Position numbers and translations under genes: made by a program. A stretch of DNA of 6,637 nt from an uncultured Selenomonadaceae bacterium (GTDB lineage Bacteria > Bacillota > Negativicutes > Selenomonadales > Selenomonadaceae). The notes below the pieces were generated by a model. It was not told where the DNA came from, ran no database searches, and was given only the letters and a program-made list of their open reading frames with translations. How positions within the stretch are numbered: the first letter of the stretch is position 1; every line of letters begins with the position of its first letter. Location: positions 1 through 6,637 of the forward strand of contig CAJODU010000141.1 in the NCBI GenBank assembly GCA_905233325.1, read 5' to 3'. Of the stretch, positions 6,448 through 6,637 are shown in pieces.

Positions 6448-6572
6448 GTGAAGTACTCACGACCTAAAGAGGTCGGAGCTTCCTGCTTCATCGACAACTG
6501 CATTGCATTGCCTCAATCTTGTTGCCTAACACCCGAAAGTGTCACTTGTATATTGGCAATGCTTTAGTCTTA
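6448..6572 (-). ncRNA. Putative TnpB omega-RNA scaffold
   Basis: In TnpB elements the 3' end of tnpB and the right end are transcribed as an omega-RNA that guides the nuclease. Here the minus strand shows a closing stem GCATTGCC/GGCAATGC (8 bp; plus-strand arms 6505-6512 and 6555-6562), an inner hairpin around CACCCGAAAGTG, and the terminal hairpin at 6460-6475. The scaffold would end about 6448, and the guide would be the flanking bases just below it (about 6447-6428) in the chemoreceptor upstream region. The role is inferred from position and folding only; the 5' end is unknown and probably overlaps tnpB. Confidence 0.5.
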
Positions 6573-6637
6573 CACTATCTCCACAGGCGTAAGTTCCCGC
6601 CCTACCAGCGGTACTTTATGAATTTTACTAATAAGAA
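6570..6637 (-). CDS. tnpB: tnpB (RNA-guided nuclease) C-terminal end, partial
   Basis: The minus strand encodes LISKIHKVPLVGRELTPVEI-V and then a TAA at 6572-6570; the rest of the gene lies beyond the window. 'VP..GRE(L/F)TPVE' is a tail commonly seen in IS1341-type TnpB proteins of Bacillota. The RuvC and zinc-finger regions cannot be checked. Past the stop, the same frame holds a second TAA (6566-6564) and a TGA, yet later reads SMKQEAPTSLGRE (6494-6456), which resembles the KQEA-type tail of longer relatives. The C-terminus may therefore have been shortened by mutation. The call rests on about 20 residues plus the right-end structure. Confidence 0.55.
   Translation of the reverse strand, partial: LISKIHKVPLVGRELTPVEIV

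Larger units (their letters stand above)
6448..6637 (-). mobile_element. Right end of an IS200/IS605-family (TnpB) element
   Basis: The last ~190 bases hold, on the minus strand, the tail of a tnpB gene, a structured non-coding stretch and the terminal hairpin CGACC-TCTTTA-GGTCG (plus-strand arms 6460-6464 and 6471-6475), followed by GAGTACTTCAC ending at 6448. A 'hairpin + TAGTTCAC/TACTTCAC' finish is characteristic of many IS1341/IS605-type right ends; such elements have no inverted terminal repeats and make no target duplication. The left end, any tnpA and most of tnpB lie outside the window. The boundary at 6448 is an estimate. Confidence 0.65.

Noticed and set aside
1..6637. CRISPR arrays, tRNA or rRNA genes
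   Set aside because: No regularly spaced repeats, tRNA-like cloverleaf or rRNA sequence was seen.

Overview
The window looks like chromosomal DNA from a member of the Bacillota, possibly a Negativicutes/Selenomonas-like anaerobe. This is inferred from strong AGGAGG-type ribosome sites, U-tailed intrinsic terminators, an exported HAD phosphatase with a simple Sec signal, and the style of the Cache chemoreceptor. The species cannot be fixed from the sequence alone. There are four complete confident genes (putP, a secreted HAD hydrolase, purE, a chemoreceptor), one complete MsrA-like gene that lacks the catalytic cysteine, two genes cut by the window edges (a CBS-domain protein and a tnpB tail), and one chemoreceptor remnant.

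Left part, minus strand: the first 81 codons of a CBS-domain protein (1-243) have a good promoter at 275-303. Next comes a gene-free stretch with two terminator hairpins (324-353 and 386-417) that close the putative operon purE - HAD phosphatase - putP (3575 down to 459). Its three genes lie 21 and 39 bases apart. Just upstream of purE, within its leader, is a hairpin followed by eight U residues that looks like an attenuator.

Middle, plus strand: a good promoter (3685-3713) reads into the last ~74 codons of a methyl-accepting chemotaxis protein whose 5' part is missing (3711-3935). The MsrA-like gene (3957-4454) follows; the family's GGCFW active site reads GGDFH here. A shared terminator (4470-4505) separates it from the convergent intact chemoreceptor.

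Right part, minus strand: a full-length sCache-HAMP-MCP chemoreceptor (6324-4525). Upstream of it lies the right end of an IS200/IS605-family (TnpB) element: the last codons of tnpB, a structured region consistent with an omega-RNA scaffold, and the terminal hairpin. The element end is about 125 bases from the chemoreceptor start, on the same strand. The omega-RNA guide would be the DNA directly upstream of the chemoreceptor.

The genes do not form one pathway. The window combines purine synthesis, phosphate ester hydrolysis in the envelope, proline uptake and chemotaxis. The points most worth a second look are the cysteine-less MsrA homologue, the chemoreceptor remnant under an intact promoter, and the TnpB/omega-RNA end next to the chemoreceptor.
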